A stretch of DNA of 22,544 nucleotides from contig BFEA01000028.1 of NCBI GenBank assembly GCA_003427395.1, positions 5,256,488 to 5,279,031 of the forward strand. Reading direction: 5' to 3'. A program made the position numbers and the translations under genes. The stretch is from Chara braunii. Lineage: Eukaryota > Streptophyta > Charophyceae > Charales > Characeae. The notes beneath the pieces were generated by a model. That model worked only from the letters and a program-made list of their open reading frames with translations. It did not search any database and was not told the origin of the DNA. Of this stretch, positions 1-9,826 are shown piece after piece; within the stretch, counting starts at the first letter, position 1, and every line of letters begins with the position of its first letter.

Positions 1-62
<62 letters not shown>
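1..62. repeat. (AG)31 microsatellite
   Basis: Perfect AG dinucleotide run from the window edge, so its true length may be greater. It is a simple repeat with no coding content. Confidence 0.98.
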
Positions 63-67
<5 letters not shown>

Positions 68-388
68 AACTGATGGTCAAAGACAGACTATGTCTGTGCT
101 TGGAAAGCAGGAACCTTGATTACGAGGCAAGCCCAATTGCTGATGTAGTTGTTGGTCGGAAAGCAGGAAACTATACGCAACAGTGGCCTTGTCGGTGGCT
201 TGAACATTTCACCAGTGGGGCCTGCCAGTAATCGGTCAAAATCCAGAAGCATGTCCAATTACCGCTGCTAATACCCAGGTCAAATTCGGTAATAGTTTCT
301 TGAGAAAGTGATACTGCTTGAATGCTCACAGAAACAAGATGTGTTATGGTAGGGAGAGTAGAGAGAGACCTCACATTTTTCCGTTTAC

Positions 389-521
389 CGAGTTTAATCT
401 TCTCTGATGGATGGTAGAAAGCACTGGCTGCAGTAGGAGCAAGCAGTTCGTCCGCTTTCGCTCCGAATTCTTTCACATAATCAAGACCTCCCCGCCCACT
501 GCGCTTGACCTCTTGCTCCGC
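389..521 (-). CDS. possible internal exon, unknown protein
   Basis: On the minus strand a pyrimidine-rich stretch ending TTCTGTTGCAG (acceptor AG at 522-523) is followed by an open stretch, then by a possible donor CTCG|GTAAAC (GT at 387-388). The 133-bp segment encodes a charged, protein-like sequence including GLDYVKEFGAKADELL. The same frame stays open from 686 to 171, so the exon limits are my inference from splice-like signals. I do not recognise the family. No neighbouring exon can be joined with confidence. It could equally be a chance open frame in spacer DNA. Confidence 0.2.
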
Positions 522-886
522 CTGCAACAGAAACAGAATAAAATTTAGATGTTCGGTCGTTTCCTTTTCTAAAGTGATTTGCACTTGCTTTTTCTTTTCA
601 AAGAAACAGCTCCTTTCTATTGGTGGGGAGCTGCACCTTCTGGATAACAGGTCCAGCTTTCCTAAAAGAGCCGTCACACAACCCACTTCACGTTTCCCTG
701 CGTTACAGCCCAGGGAACCCCAACAACATTGATTACCTTCATCAGGAAGGATTGACTGCCAGTATGCCCAAACCTCCGAGACAGGCCCCTCCCATGACTG
801 AGAAAGACCCCCATGGAAAAATAACGCTTAAAATCAGCCCGCACGATCAATCTCAGTCCATCATGACAACTTGTCAGAAAGCATTA

Positions 887-997
887 CTACCGTCTTCATC
901 CGAATAATACGCCCGGTCATCATAACTGCATTTGGGCCAACTTTCAAACCGGATGCAGCGACCATGACCGGGCGTCTTATTCGGGTGAAGACGGTAG
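887..997. repeat. foldback (MITE-like) inverted repeat, 34-bp arms
   Basis: Arm 887-920 (CTACCGTCTTCATCC...) and arm 964-997 (...GGTGAAGACGGTAG) are reverse complements with 2 mismatches in 34 bp, around a 43-bp centre that itself holds a short CTGCAT/ATGCAG pair. The size and long terminal inverted repeats fit a miniature foldback transposon. I see no convincing target duplication outside the arms, so a hairpin of another origin is possible. Confidence 0.7.
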
Positions 998-1161
998 GCT
1001 AGCTAGGGTCTGACCCGGCTGAGGGTCCTGCTGACACTGATGTTGCCATCCCTCATCCTGAGACCAGACTTATGTCCCTTATCTCCAAGGATCTCTGCAT
1101 ACTATGGAGCAAAGTGGCTTCCTTCGTCTTCCTTTCTTTTCTTTTTTTTTTATAATTTGGT

Positions 1162-1165
1162 TATG
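1162..1165. repeat. target-site duplication TATG (left copy, outer element)
   Basis: TATG immediately precedes the LTR start TGCGAGG; the partner TATG is at 18169-18172 just after the LTR end CTTGCA. This match was used to set the left LTR boundary, so the two are not independent evidence. Confidence 0.7.
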
Positions 1166-1665
1166 TGCGAGGAAAGAGCCCTCACGGGGGCCATATCAGG
1201 CACATGTTCTGGCCCGAGGCCCCCAGCAAGCCGAGTGCCCACCCTAAGTGAAGGCGGGCCTGAATATTCATCAGAGGCCAAAATTCGACATTTTCATACA
1301 TGGGTACTCAGTCTGTTGCAGCCCGCCAGTTGGTTGAGTGGACGCGTGAGCCTTCCCTAAGCTGCGTTGTACAGTTGGCCCAGGCCTTGGCAGTTGCGCC
1401 TGGGCACATACACACAAAGCAGGGCCGATACATCATGAAGTGGCCACCGGCCTATGCGAAAGCAGTACTGTCGACGTACCTAGCGTGGGGTTCTTTGCAA
1501 ATGCAGCAAACGGCCCCAGTCTGGAGACTCAGGCCGTGCCCAACTGTAAAGGGACCAGGCCCTTAACCGTAGTCTCGGGCCTGGGCGCAGCACTGGGGCC
1601 CAACCGGAAGCTACTGGAAGCTTCCAGCCAGGCCACACACAGCAACGCAGGGGCTGCCACTTCCA

Positions 1666-1674
1666 TATACAAAA
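1666..1674 (+). promoter_or_regulatory. possible TATA box in outer LTR
   Basis: TATACAAAA lies in the shared part of both LTRs (TATACAAAG in the 3' copy). Position inside the LTR is suitable for a U3 core promoter, but no start-site signal confirms it. Confidence 0.3.
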
Positions 1675-2213
1675 GAGAGCAGCCAGGGCCTGGATATTCT
1701 GGCCCACGCAGGCAATGCGGTCACGCTGCTGCGCTGCTGCGTTAGAGGCTGCGTGCTGCGCTGAGGCCAGAGCGCGTGCGGCCGCGTGAGTGGTGAAGAG
1801 GGGCGCTGCAGGGCAGCGGAGCGCTAGCAGCCATAGCCGGACTGCAGGGCGCTAGAGGGTAAGAGGGCGATCGGTGGTCTTCAGGAAGGAGGCGAGTGTG
1901 GGTGGACAGGGTCTGATGAGGGGAGACGTGATACGTACCTGGTACATGTAAGGAGGTCGGCTATGGTGTTGACGTCATGTATATTGGTCTTCAAGAGCTG
2001 AAGTGAGCCTGTTGCGATAATGCTGATGTAGGTAGGATAGTCAAGTAGCATAGGCTGGGCGCTGGGCACCAGACAGAGAGGAGCGACTTTGGATACTGTG
2101 TTGGTGTGGCCTGAGGGCTTGAACATATGCTCATTACTTCATTGTATCGGATGGGATCTTGGTGCATTTGTGCTCTCTGCTTGTACACGACTACTTGGTC
2201 ATCTGTGTGATTT

Positions 2214-2287
2214 CGCAACTTGTTTTTTTTTTTTTCTTTTTTTTTTTTTGCGCTGGCTGAACTCCCTTCCCCCATTCCCGCAACTTG
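2214..2287 (-). mobile_element. 56-bp poly(A)-tailed insertion with 9-bp target duplication
   Basis: The 5' LTR has CGCAACTTG at 2214-2222 and again at 2279-2287; between them is a T-rich run then CGCTGGCTGAACTCCC... The 3' LTR has a single uninterrupted copy of the site at 18124. Read on the minus strand the insert is about 26 nt of unique sequence followed by an A-rich tail. This is what a severely 5'-truncated LINE-mobilised RNA leaves. The duplication is perfect, and the insertion postdates the two LTRs' common template. Confidence 0.75.
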
Positions 2288-2326
2288 GTTTTCTGTATAT
2301 CGTTCCCACTCGTATTCCTTGCAATT

Positions 2327-2338
2327 TGGTATCAGAGC
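2327..2338 (+). other. primer-binding site, initiator tRNA-Met type
   Basis: TGGTATCAGAGC is the complement of the plant initiator tRNA-Met 3' end (GCTCTGATACCA) and lies 3 bp after the LTR end. This fixes the plus orientation of the outer element and identifies 1166-2323 as the 5' LTR. Confidence 0.93.
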
Positions 2339-3747
2339 TGGTTCGTGATCGCCGCTTACCTGGCGCTGGCGACATTGTTACTTGGTGCACTGACGACGCT
2401 TCATGTGCAGTAAGGATACTTTGGCGCTGGCTTGATAGAGCGGGGCCCAGGTAGAGGGGCCGGCCGCTGGAAGGCTGTGGCGACAGCGTGGGAGCTGTGG
2501 TGACAGCGGATGTATGTATGATGATGAGAGCATGCTGATGTGGCATTTTGGCTGAGGAGGCACTGCATTGCGATGTGGGTGGTACGGAGGCTATGACTGG
2601 TCATTGAAATCTGTGGTTGGGTGCAGATATCTCCAGGTACATTGTTCCCTTACCTTATCTACCCTCTCAATCTCTTCTTAGCGCAAGGAAGTGAGTCCAA
2701 CCTTGAGTGCCCTCTCTTTTGTGTGAGGAGTCGTGAGCGCTCTACCTTGAGAGACGATATTCTTCCCGGTGGCGCATCTGGAAGGAGAGGGCGGTGCCTT
2801 TGAAGGACCCTGGTCGAAGCACGGGTCACAATCACCATGCCAACCCATGGGAGTAGTACACGCAGGCCATGCTGCTTTTGTCCATTAAGGCTCTTTGCTG
2901 CGCTAATAGAAGGGGTGTGCGGACTAACCAGTCCTATGCAGACGTTATCCAGACCGTCTATAAACATTTCTGGCGGGTGTCTGATCTGTCTCTGGCTGTG
3001 ATCGTCGTCCTGATTGCGATGTAAAATAATTCCTGAGGACCGTGGGGGCTGTCCTTAAACTGCCTCTTGATCAGCCAGATCAGTCAGATGTAAGGCTCGT
3101 TGCACGCGAGGGTAAAGAACGGGCAGGCTGGTCATAAGCATACACCATGGGCACAGGGGTGGGCCGCTAATGCACACCTTAGACACTGCCGCTTGATGAT
3201 GCCTACAGGCATTTTGGATACAAGGGAGAAAGATTCCAATTGAGACTCAAGTGTAGTCCGCAGCCATACCCTTTGTGCATACATCTGCTACATAGCTTAT
3301 TTTTATTTTGATTAGTTGGTTGACAGACTGCTAACACCTCTCTAACACCTCACAGACAACCTAGACTAGAACTGTAGTGTTCTACCATAGCTATTTTGAT
3401 TAGTTGGTTGACAGACTGCTAACACCTCACAGACAGCCTAGACTAGAACTGTAGTGTTCTACCATAGCCAGTTCTCTTCGAAGCTGCTCTAAGAGAACTA
3501 ATCAAAGTAAACTTAGATTATGTGTACAGTCTGTGTGAATGCTGCGGATACCGCTTGACCGGTAGCCTAGGTAACTTGCCGGATATTTATTTTTATTTTA
3601 TTTATTTTAAGAACCGGTCAGACGTATGCTGCAGTAGGTTCCAAAGGAAACACTAGTGCAGATAGCGTCTGCCTAGCTGATGAGTGGATCAGAAGGTGGT
3701 GAAGGTATAGCTGACGATCGCAGGCAGACTAGGCGGGATACACTTAC
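2339..3747 (+). other. untranslated leader of outer element
   Basis: About 1.4 kb between the PBS and the first gag-like codons. No open frame here resembles a protein. It contains the tandem duplication at 3304-3468, an AT-rich stretch around 3585-3612, and flanking short inverted pieces TGACCGGT/ACCGGTCA. Packaging or translation signals could sit here but I cannot identify any. Confidence 0.6.
3304..3468 (+). repeat. two-copy tandem repeat in leader (88 + 77 bp)
   Basis: Copy 1 is 3304-3391 and copy 2 is 3392-3468; both begin TATTTTGATTAGTTGG and end TTCTACCATAGC. Copy 1 carries an extra 11-bp internal duplication of the TAACACCTC unit. The copies are otherwise nearly identical (one substitution seen), so the duplication looks fairly recent. 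Confidence 0.92.
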
Positions 3748-4234
3748 ATGTAGTGTTCCAAGTCCTACTACCAGGAGAAGAGAGGGCTGAAGCAAGGGCC
3801 GGTAGACTAGAGACTGCAAGGGAAGCAGTAGCAGCTGTAGAAAGATCGTTAGCAGCAGCAGCAGCTAGTGCAGTAGCAATGGCTACTGCTGCAGCAACAA
3901 CTGTTGCAACCTCGTCTAGGCATGCTGCTTGGCTGGTCCAGCTCGCAGTCCTCCTCCAATACGTCAGGATCTGGCACTAGTCAGATGGCGGGTTCGCAGT
4001 TCAGCTCGCCGCCTCCACACACCCGGGAGCAGATGGAGCTCCAGCAAGTAGAGAGGATACGCATAAGGCTAGCAGAGGAACTTAGAAAGGCTACCGAAAG
4101 AGAAAATGAAATTAGAAATAGGAGTATCAGACTGCAAAGTAGAGAGGCAGACAAAGTTGCATTAGAGGGTTTAGATGACTCCACCCTGGACAACAACATG
4201 AAAGTCGTCAAGGCGAGCATCCTGTCCATGCATG
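3748..4234 (+). pseudogene. gag: outer gag, N-terminal half (interrupted)
   Basis: Coding frame 1 carries a Q-rich start, then a serine-rich stretch (SSSQSSSNTSGSG), then a charged, helical segment (QQVERIRIRLAEELRKATER) typical of the coiled N-terminal part of plant gypsy Gag. The frame is cut at 4234 by the nested element and resumes at 14327 without a frame change when one CATG is removed. Before 3880 this frame has TAG codons at 3751, 3808, 3829, 3838, 3850 and 3874, several inside CAG runs. An overlapping frame from 3753 to 3980 is open and alanine-rich, so the true start is uncertain; a frameshift near 3880-3900 is the alternative reading. Gag would form the particle shell. Confidence 0.7.
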
Positions 4235-6744
4235 TGTTATGAACCTGGTTGTTTGTTGTCAGAAGACCAACACTCTGCAATGACTTGCTGTTTTCTGGTC
4301 GCCTGTAGCCTCTCTCTGTCGAGGCTGTACTATAGGTAGGACAAATTCGTAATTTTGTTTGGCTGAGGGCTAACCGAGAGACCTACCTGTGAGGGAAATT
4401 CTTGACGGACATATCTGCAAATCCGGGAAAATACAGGCCCGGTACTAACTTGATTCCCTACAGCTACCCTAACTGTGGATAGCAGGCCCGGGCTACCCCT
4501 AGACAGACAGGCCCTATGGGCCTATTCTGAATAGACGGTCCTATAGCCTATAGCCGGGTCCGGTAGAGGCCGAGAGGCTGAAACAGATACGGTACCGGTC
4601 GGTCAGTCAGTCCGGTCTAGGTCGGTGTAGGCTAGAAGTAGGATGGGCACATCGGTTGAGGGCTTTTGGCAGTTGGTACCGTGTACATCGCGGCTGTGCT
4701 ACGCGTGAACCGGAGGTGGTGACGGCTCAGCGTGGAGGAAGACGGGCATAGCCAAACCTTCGGAGTGCAGGCCATAGCTGGGACCTGCGCTGTACTCTGC
4801 CAGCACGTAGGGGCTGACAGAGGTCTGGGTTATCCAGGTCTGCTGGAGGCGAGAGAGATTGGTGCCCTGCTGGACCCTCCTCCGGAGTGGGGTCCTAGAG
4901 GGTTTGCGCTGCAGCCATAGCTGCGGCTTCTTCATCTCAGAGGTCATCTTGTCAAGGTTTGGTGGCGCTGCTGCAGGCTTCCACCCGGGAAGTCTCCCGA
5001 CACTTCGTCATCATCAGATACTGTGGCGCTGGTCTTCTTCTTCATCCTCTGAGTGGCGCTTGGCCTCAGAGGCCTGTTTCAGGGTGGCGCTGCCCCCAGG
5101 AGGCTGTATTTGGGTGACGCTTGATGTTTCAGAGCTCAGGGGGTGTTACGGGTGTCTATCAGGGTTGGAGAGTGAAGCGCTGCTCAATTCTGAGCAGCGC
5201 ACTATAGTCCTGAAGTGATCCTGACATTTCGAGACTCTGAGTTTAATAAACAGTGTAAAACTGTGTTTGGACTATCATCGTTTCATTGTTCTCTGGATGT
5301 GATCTACTCGGCTTTTCTCTATGACTGGTTGTGAGGATTGAGTGGAGTGTATTGCACTTTCAGTGTACCCTGTCATATCGCATGGTCAAGTCTTCCGCTG
5401 TGTTTATCTCTCCCTGTGCGGTGTGATACTCCGATCCTCTCCCCTTCCTTGTGTGTGTGTATTGGCATGTGTAGAAGTCTATGTGAGTGAGTGTTGGCCT
5501 ACAGGCAACGAACAACCAGAATCATAACAACTCACTCACATAGACTTCCAGGTATGCCCATACATACACAAAAGGAAGGGGAGAGGATGGGAGTATCACA
5601 CCGCGCAAGGAGAGATAAACACAGCGGAAGACTTGACCATGCGATATGACAGAAAACACTGAAAGTGCAATTCACTCCATAGAATCCTCACAACCAGTCA
5701 CAAAGGAAAGCCGAGTAGATCACACCCAGGAAATAATGAAGCAATGATAGTCCACACACAATATTCACATTGTTTATTAAACTCAGAGTCTCGAAATGTC
5801 ATAATAACCCCAAAACCATGGTGCGCTACTAAGGAATGAGCAGCGCTTCACTCCCCAACCCTGAGTACTACCCCTGAGACCCTGAAACAACCAGCGCCAC
5901 CCAGATACTGCCTCCAGAGGGAAGGGCCACCCTGAAACAGGCCTCTGAGGCCAAGCGCCTCTCAAAGAATGAAGAAGAAGGCCAGCCCCACAGTATCTGA
6001 AGATGATGAAGTGCCATAAAACTTCCCAGGTGGAAGTCTATAGCAGCGCCACCTCTCCTGACGAAGATGAGCTATGAGGAAGATAGCTGCAGCTATGGTT
6101 GCAGCGCCACACACCCTGACACCATACTCATGAGGGTTCAGCAGGGCACCAACTTCTCTTGCCTCCAGCAGACTCGAGATAGCCCAGACCTCTGAACAAC
6201 CCCTCGTGCTGTTAGAGAACAGCGTAGGTCCCAACTATGGCCGACGCTTCGCAATTCTGGCTATGTCTGTCTTCTCCAATGTTGAAGTTGTCACCACTCC
6301 AGTTCATGCGTTGCATCGCAACAACGTACTCGGTACCAGCTGCCAAAAGGCCTCGAACAGTTTTGCCTACCCCTATTCATAGTCTACCCTAGCCTAGATG
6401 CGACTTAGACGGGACTGACTGGACCGACCGATACCGTTTCTATTTCGGCTTCTACGGCCTCTCCCTACCCGGCTATAGGCTATAGGACAGCCTTCTGGCA
6501 CAGGCCTTTAGGGCCTGTCCGTCCTAGGGGTAGCTCGGGCCTGCTATTCGCAGTTAGGGTCATTGTAGGAAATTCTAGTTAGTGCGGCCTATATTTTCCC
6601 GAATTTGCAGATGTCCCTCATGAATTTTCCTTACAGGCAGGTCTCTCGGTTAGACCTCAGCCAAACAAAATTACAAATCTAGCCTACCTATGTTACAGCC
6701 TCGGGTCGACGGGTCACGGGCGGCAGAACCAGCAAGTCATTGTA
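4235..6744 (-). repeat. 3' LTR of nested element, split by a solo LTR
   Basis: The part 4235-4275 matches the edge of the 13071-14322 LTR, and the match continues at 5534-6744. On the minus strand it begins TACAATGAC instead of TGCAATGAC, so the terminal TG is mutated, and ends ...TTCATAACA. AATAAA on the minus strand at 5773-5778 is a possible poly(A) signal. By hand I count about 8-9% divergence from the 5' LTR. Confidence 0.9.
4276..5529 (+). mobile_element. solo LTR of the same family inserted in the 3' LTR
   Basis: This 1254-bp unit starts TGCAATGACTTG, ends ATCATAACA, and is flanked by ACTC at 4272-4275 and 5530-5533. Its reverse complement matches the 4235-6744 and 13071-14322 LTRs along its length. 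It is in the opposite orientation to the LTR it interrupts and has no internal region, so unequal recombination between two LTRs of a full insertion is the likely origin. AATAAA at 5245-5250 is a possible poly(A) signal. Confidence 0.9.
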
Positions 6745-6746
6745 GA

Positions 6747-6759
6747 CCTACTCTCCCCC
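6747..6759 (-). other. polypurine tract of nested element
   Basis: On the minus strand GGGGGAGAGTAGG lies immediately before the 3' LTR boundary and overlaps the stop codon of the pol frame. A purine-only stretch here is the expected plus-strand DNA primer of an LTR element. Confidence 0.8.
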
Positions 6760-7497
6760 GGAGCGAGGACCTCCGAGCTGGGAGTGGAGGTGTGCAGATC
6801 GTCGAGGGTATAATCCCTTCTTATCTGCCTCATATTTGAGGACAACTGACTTTGTTGTCTTGAGAAGTTCTTTACGGGTAAGCCAACGACCCTCAGTGTG
6901 AAGCTGGTACATGAACTTCACAAGATACTGCACATCAGGGCCAGTGCCCATCTCATCCTCAATATTCTCCACTTCATATCCCTTCCCAGGGATCGGTGGA
7001 CCGTATTGAGCGGGTCGATTTGGGAATGCATCAGATGAAGTGAACGGTAGCAACTTAGATGCATGGAAGACCGGATAGCTTTGTAGATGCAGGGGAACGT
7101 CAGTAACATAAGATGGTACGAAAGGATCAGCTCCTACTCTATCTAAAACCTGCCATGGACCCATATATCGTGGCAACAACTTAGGTGAAATGTCCTCTTC
7201 CCTGGATAACTCATAACTGAGTACCCAGACCCAGTCACATGTGCGAATAGTAGAAGGGCGACGAAGCTTGTTAGCCTGTTGAATTGTAGCCTTTTGGGCT
7301 TTGAGCACATTGGCCCGTGCACGCTCGATATCCACTCGATACCGCCTGGTGAACTCTGCGGTTCCAGGTGTTAAGTCTAGGAGTAGCCTTGTCGATGATA
7401 TCATCGAGAGGCTGGAGTGGCTCACGACCCCAATGCAACCAGTAGGGTGTGAAACCAGTAGAGGAGTGTACAAAAGTTTTATACACCAATTGTGCAC
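6748..7497 (-). pseudogene. pol: nested pol: integrase C-terminus and chromodomain-like tail
   Basis: From about 7370 down, the frame encodes the integrase C-terminal region: a helical RVDIERARANVLKAQ segment, then the DWVWVLSYELS and KLLPRYMGPWQVLDRVG stretch typical of the GPY/F region. Starting near 6978 the tail YEVENIEDEMG...YLVKFMYQ...GRWLTRKELL has the spacing of a chromodomain, with the usual WK-Y core altered. In chromoviruses this domain targets integration to marked chromatin. The first ~40 codons of the open frame (7497-7375) are out of frame with the core integrase, so a frameshift lies near 7373. The stop codon sits in the polypurine tract. Confidence 0.85.
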
Positions 7498-7970
7498 GAC
7501 CCGAACGGAGATCCCAATCCTGCTGATATGGACTGATCACATGATGCAACGGCTGGAACAGAATCTGGTTCATTACTTCAGCCTGACCATTCGCTTCAGG
7601 ATGACGACCAGGTGTCATCTCCAAGCGAGAATGGAGGTAGTCCTTAATGGAGGTAGTCCTTGTAGTAGGACTGCCACTCATGGCTGCAAAAACGAGGATC
7701 TCGATCGCTGACAATAGAGGTGGGTGGTCCATGATGTGTAACTCACCTGTCAGCAAATGCCGCTTGAACGGCAGGGACTCGGGCTTCTCCGGGCAAAGGG
7801 ATGAACTCTGCATACTTGGAGAACCTGTCCACACATACCATAACCTGACGCATACCACAAGGGGTGGTCCTACCCAAGTCAGTAAAATCAATAGACATTG
7901 ATTGTGCAAGTGCCTCAGGGATGGGAAGTGGTTTGAGTAGGCCAAGGGGAGATCTGCGTACAACCTTATT
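7375..7970 (-). pseudogene. pol: nested pol: integrase catalytic core, broken
   Basis: The core contains the first acidic residue in SMSIDFTDLG (7887-7889), the second in SDRDPRF (around 7698-7706) and the glutamate in NGQAEVMN (7577-7579), so all three D,D-35-E positions are still present. They are in different frames: a TGA stop at 7743-7745 follows AAFADR, and a 16-bp tandem duplication at 7630-7661 shifts the frame before the glutamate. The region YKTFVHSSTGFTPYWLHWGREP after the glutamate is the conserved end of the core. The enzyme would insert the cDNA into host DNA but cannot be made intact here. Confidence 0.85.
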
Positions 7971-8627
7971 CCTTTGGCACAACTCACAGGTGTCAACATA
8001 GTGTAGCATGTCACTCCTCATCTTTTTCCAGAAGAACCTCTGCGACAGGGCCGCATACGATTTGAGGGCTCCAAAGTGACCACGAGCATCATGACACCTT
8101 GACATCAGGAATGTTCTCAACTTGCGGTCATGAGGAATACACAGACGTTCCTCACCTCTGCTGCAAGTGTACAACAGATCTGAAACCATAATATATCTTG
8201 GTTCAGAGGCAGAATCATCCTGTAGGTTCCTCACTATGGTCCCAAAAATCGGGTCTTGGGGCAGCAACCGGGCAATGGTCTGATGAGTCTTTTCTCCAAA
8301 AGACTGAGTGAAGGAGATCAAGAAGAGAGTGTCAGGCCTACGAGGAAGGGTGCCCGCTACTTTGTTGTAGCAACCCTTCTTGTGTTTCAGTTCAAAGTCA
8401 AACAAATCAATGAAGTGAATGTAGCGGGCAAGCTTGTCATTCAACTCTCCCTGGGACTTCATCCACTGAAGGGTGGAGTGATCTGAAAAGATCTTGAAGT
8501 GTCTCCCCAGGAGAAAGTGCTTCCAATGCTTGAGCGCTGACACAAGAGCATAGAGCTCCTTCTCATAGGTAGAGTCCTGCAACTTCTTAGCTTTGATCTT
8601 CTTGCTCATGTACTTGACAGGTTGCAT
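7743..8627 (-). pseudogene. pol: nested pol: RNase H C-terminal part and integrase zinc domain
   Basis: A continuous 294-residue frame. It opens with MSKKIKAKKLQDSTYEKELYA and HFLLGRHFKIFSDHSTLQW, the RNase H region of Ty3-like Pol. It continues through a linker, and holds the HHCC integrase zinc domain (HDARGH about 5-6 residues apart, then CELCQRNK). It then enters the integrase core and stops at 7743. It is joined out of frame to the upstream RNase H start near 8632. Confidence 0.88.
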
Positions 8628-9826
8628 ACCATTCCACTATCCTGCTGAAGTACCGCTCCTACACCATACTTACAAGCATCAGTGGTTAGCATAAAAGGCA
8701 AGGTAGGATCGGTAACTTCAGAACAAGCGCACGAATCAAGGCCTCCTTCAGACGTGGAAAAGTCTCCTGACATTTTGATGTCCAAAGAAAGGAAGTGTCT
8801 TTCTTTGTGAGGTCAGTCAGGGGTGCTGCAATGGAAGAGAAATTCTTAATGAACTTCCTGTAATATGATGCAAGACCCAAGAAAAATCGGACATCACGAA
8901 CGTTCACAGGCTTCGGCCAGTCCCGAACAGCAACAACTTTCGTTGCCTCAGGAACTAACCCCTCTCCAGAAATGACATGACCAAGATAAACAACAGAGTT
9001 CACTCCAAAGGACTTCTCTCTGTTGATCTTATACTGATTGTCATGTAAGGCTTGGAGGACCAGAGCCAGATGTTGCGCATGCTCCTGGACATAATGACTG
9101 AATATCAGGATATCATCCAGATAGACAACTACAAACTTATCCAGGTAAGGCCTGAGTATGCGATGCATCTCTGTTTGGAAAGTGGCAGGGGCATTGCAAA
9201 GACCGAATAACATGACCAGATACTCTACCATATTTGGTTTTGAAGGTTGTCTTATGGACATCGCCTTCACCCATCTCAATCTGGTGATAACCAGATTTGA
9301 GATCGATCTTGCTGAAAATAGTGCAGCCCTGTACCATATCCAACAGATCATCGATCCGAGGAAGAGGCTCTGCAGACTTTCTCGTGATCTTGTTGAGACC
9401 CCTGTAGTCCACACACATTCTGAACTCACCATTTCCCTTTGGGACAAAGAGAACTGGTGCCTCAAATTCAGATGTGCTGGGACGTATCCAGCCCTTGCTG
9501 GTCAGGGTCCCCAACTGCTTCTTGAGCTCATCAAGTTCAACAGGGGACATCCTGTAGACCCGGCCCTTGGGAGGGACCGGGCCAGGCAAGAGCTCAATCT
9601 TATGCTTGGTCTGCCTATGGACAAGTCCAGTCGGCTCCTGCATAAGATCTGAGTACCGGTCAACCACTTGCTGAATTTGAGAGGGACAGGGAGCAGTCTC
9701 CACATCAGCCTGTTTAACATAAGCTACAAACAGACAGGTGTGGTCAGTCTGGCGCGAAAGTTTCATAAAACTACGAGCACGCATACAAAAACAGCTATTG
9801 GTCGGATGATACTCATCAGCGAGCAT
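8628..9826 (-). pseudogene. pol: nested pol: reverse transcriptase and start of RNase H
   Basis: The RT fingers and palm are well preserved: KGWIRPSTSEFEAPVLFVPK, FRMCVDYRGLNKIT, FSKIDLKSGYHQI with the first catalytic aspartate, LFGLCNAPATFQ, and the YLDD box at 9112-9123. After the connection (VYLGHVIS, FLGLASYYRKFI) the RNase H start TTDACKYGVGAVL is found around 8650-8690 with its aspartate intact. The frame changes near 9230 (KTKYG to EYLVM, consistent with loss of about two bases), again near 8710, and near 8632. This enzyme copies element RNA into DNA; the breaks prevent one intact product. Confidence 0.92.

Larger units (their letters stand above)
1166..2323 (+). repeat. 5' LTR of outer element
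   Basis: The LTR starts TGCGAGG and ends TTGCA, three bases before the PBS. From 1574 onward it matches 17473-18168 base for base except for roughly 4-5% substitutions (hand count of about 25-28 differences in some 600 bp), a 10-bp gap near 2149 and a 56-bp insertion at 2223-2278. The part 1166-1573 has no partner because the 3' LTR is truncated there. A conserved TATACAAAA at 1666-1674 could be the U3 TATA box. Confidence 0.85.

Noticed and set aside
171-686. Whole 171-codon minus-strand frame as one protein
   Set aside because: The middle contains splice-like signals and the ends look like spacer; only the 389-521 part was kept as a weak exon.
2199-2546. Minus-strand open frame ending in a lysine run
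   Set aside because: The lysines come from the T-rich tail of the 56-bp insertion and the rest lies in LTR and leader; not a gene.
4699-6234. Several short open frames in the LTR inverted repeat
   Set aside because: They lie wholly in LTR sequence and appear similarly in the other LTR copies as non-coding sequence.
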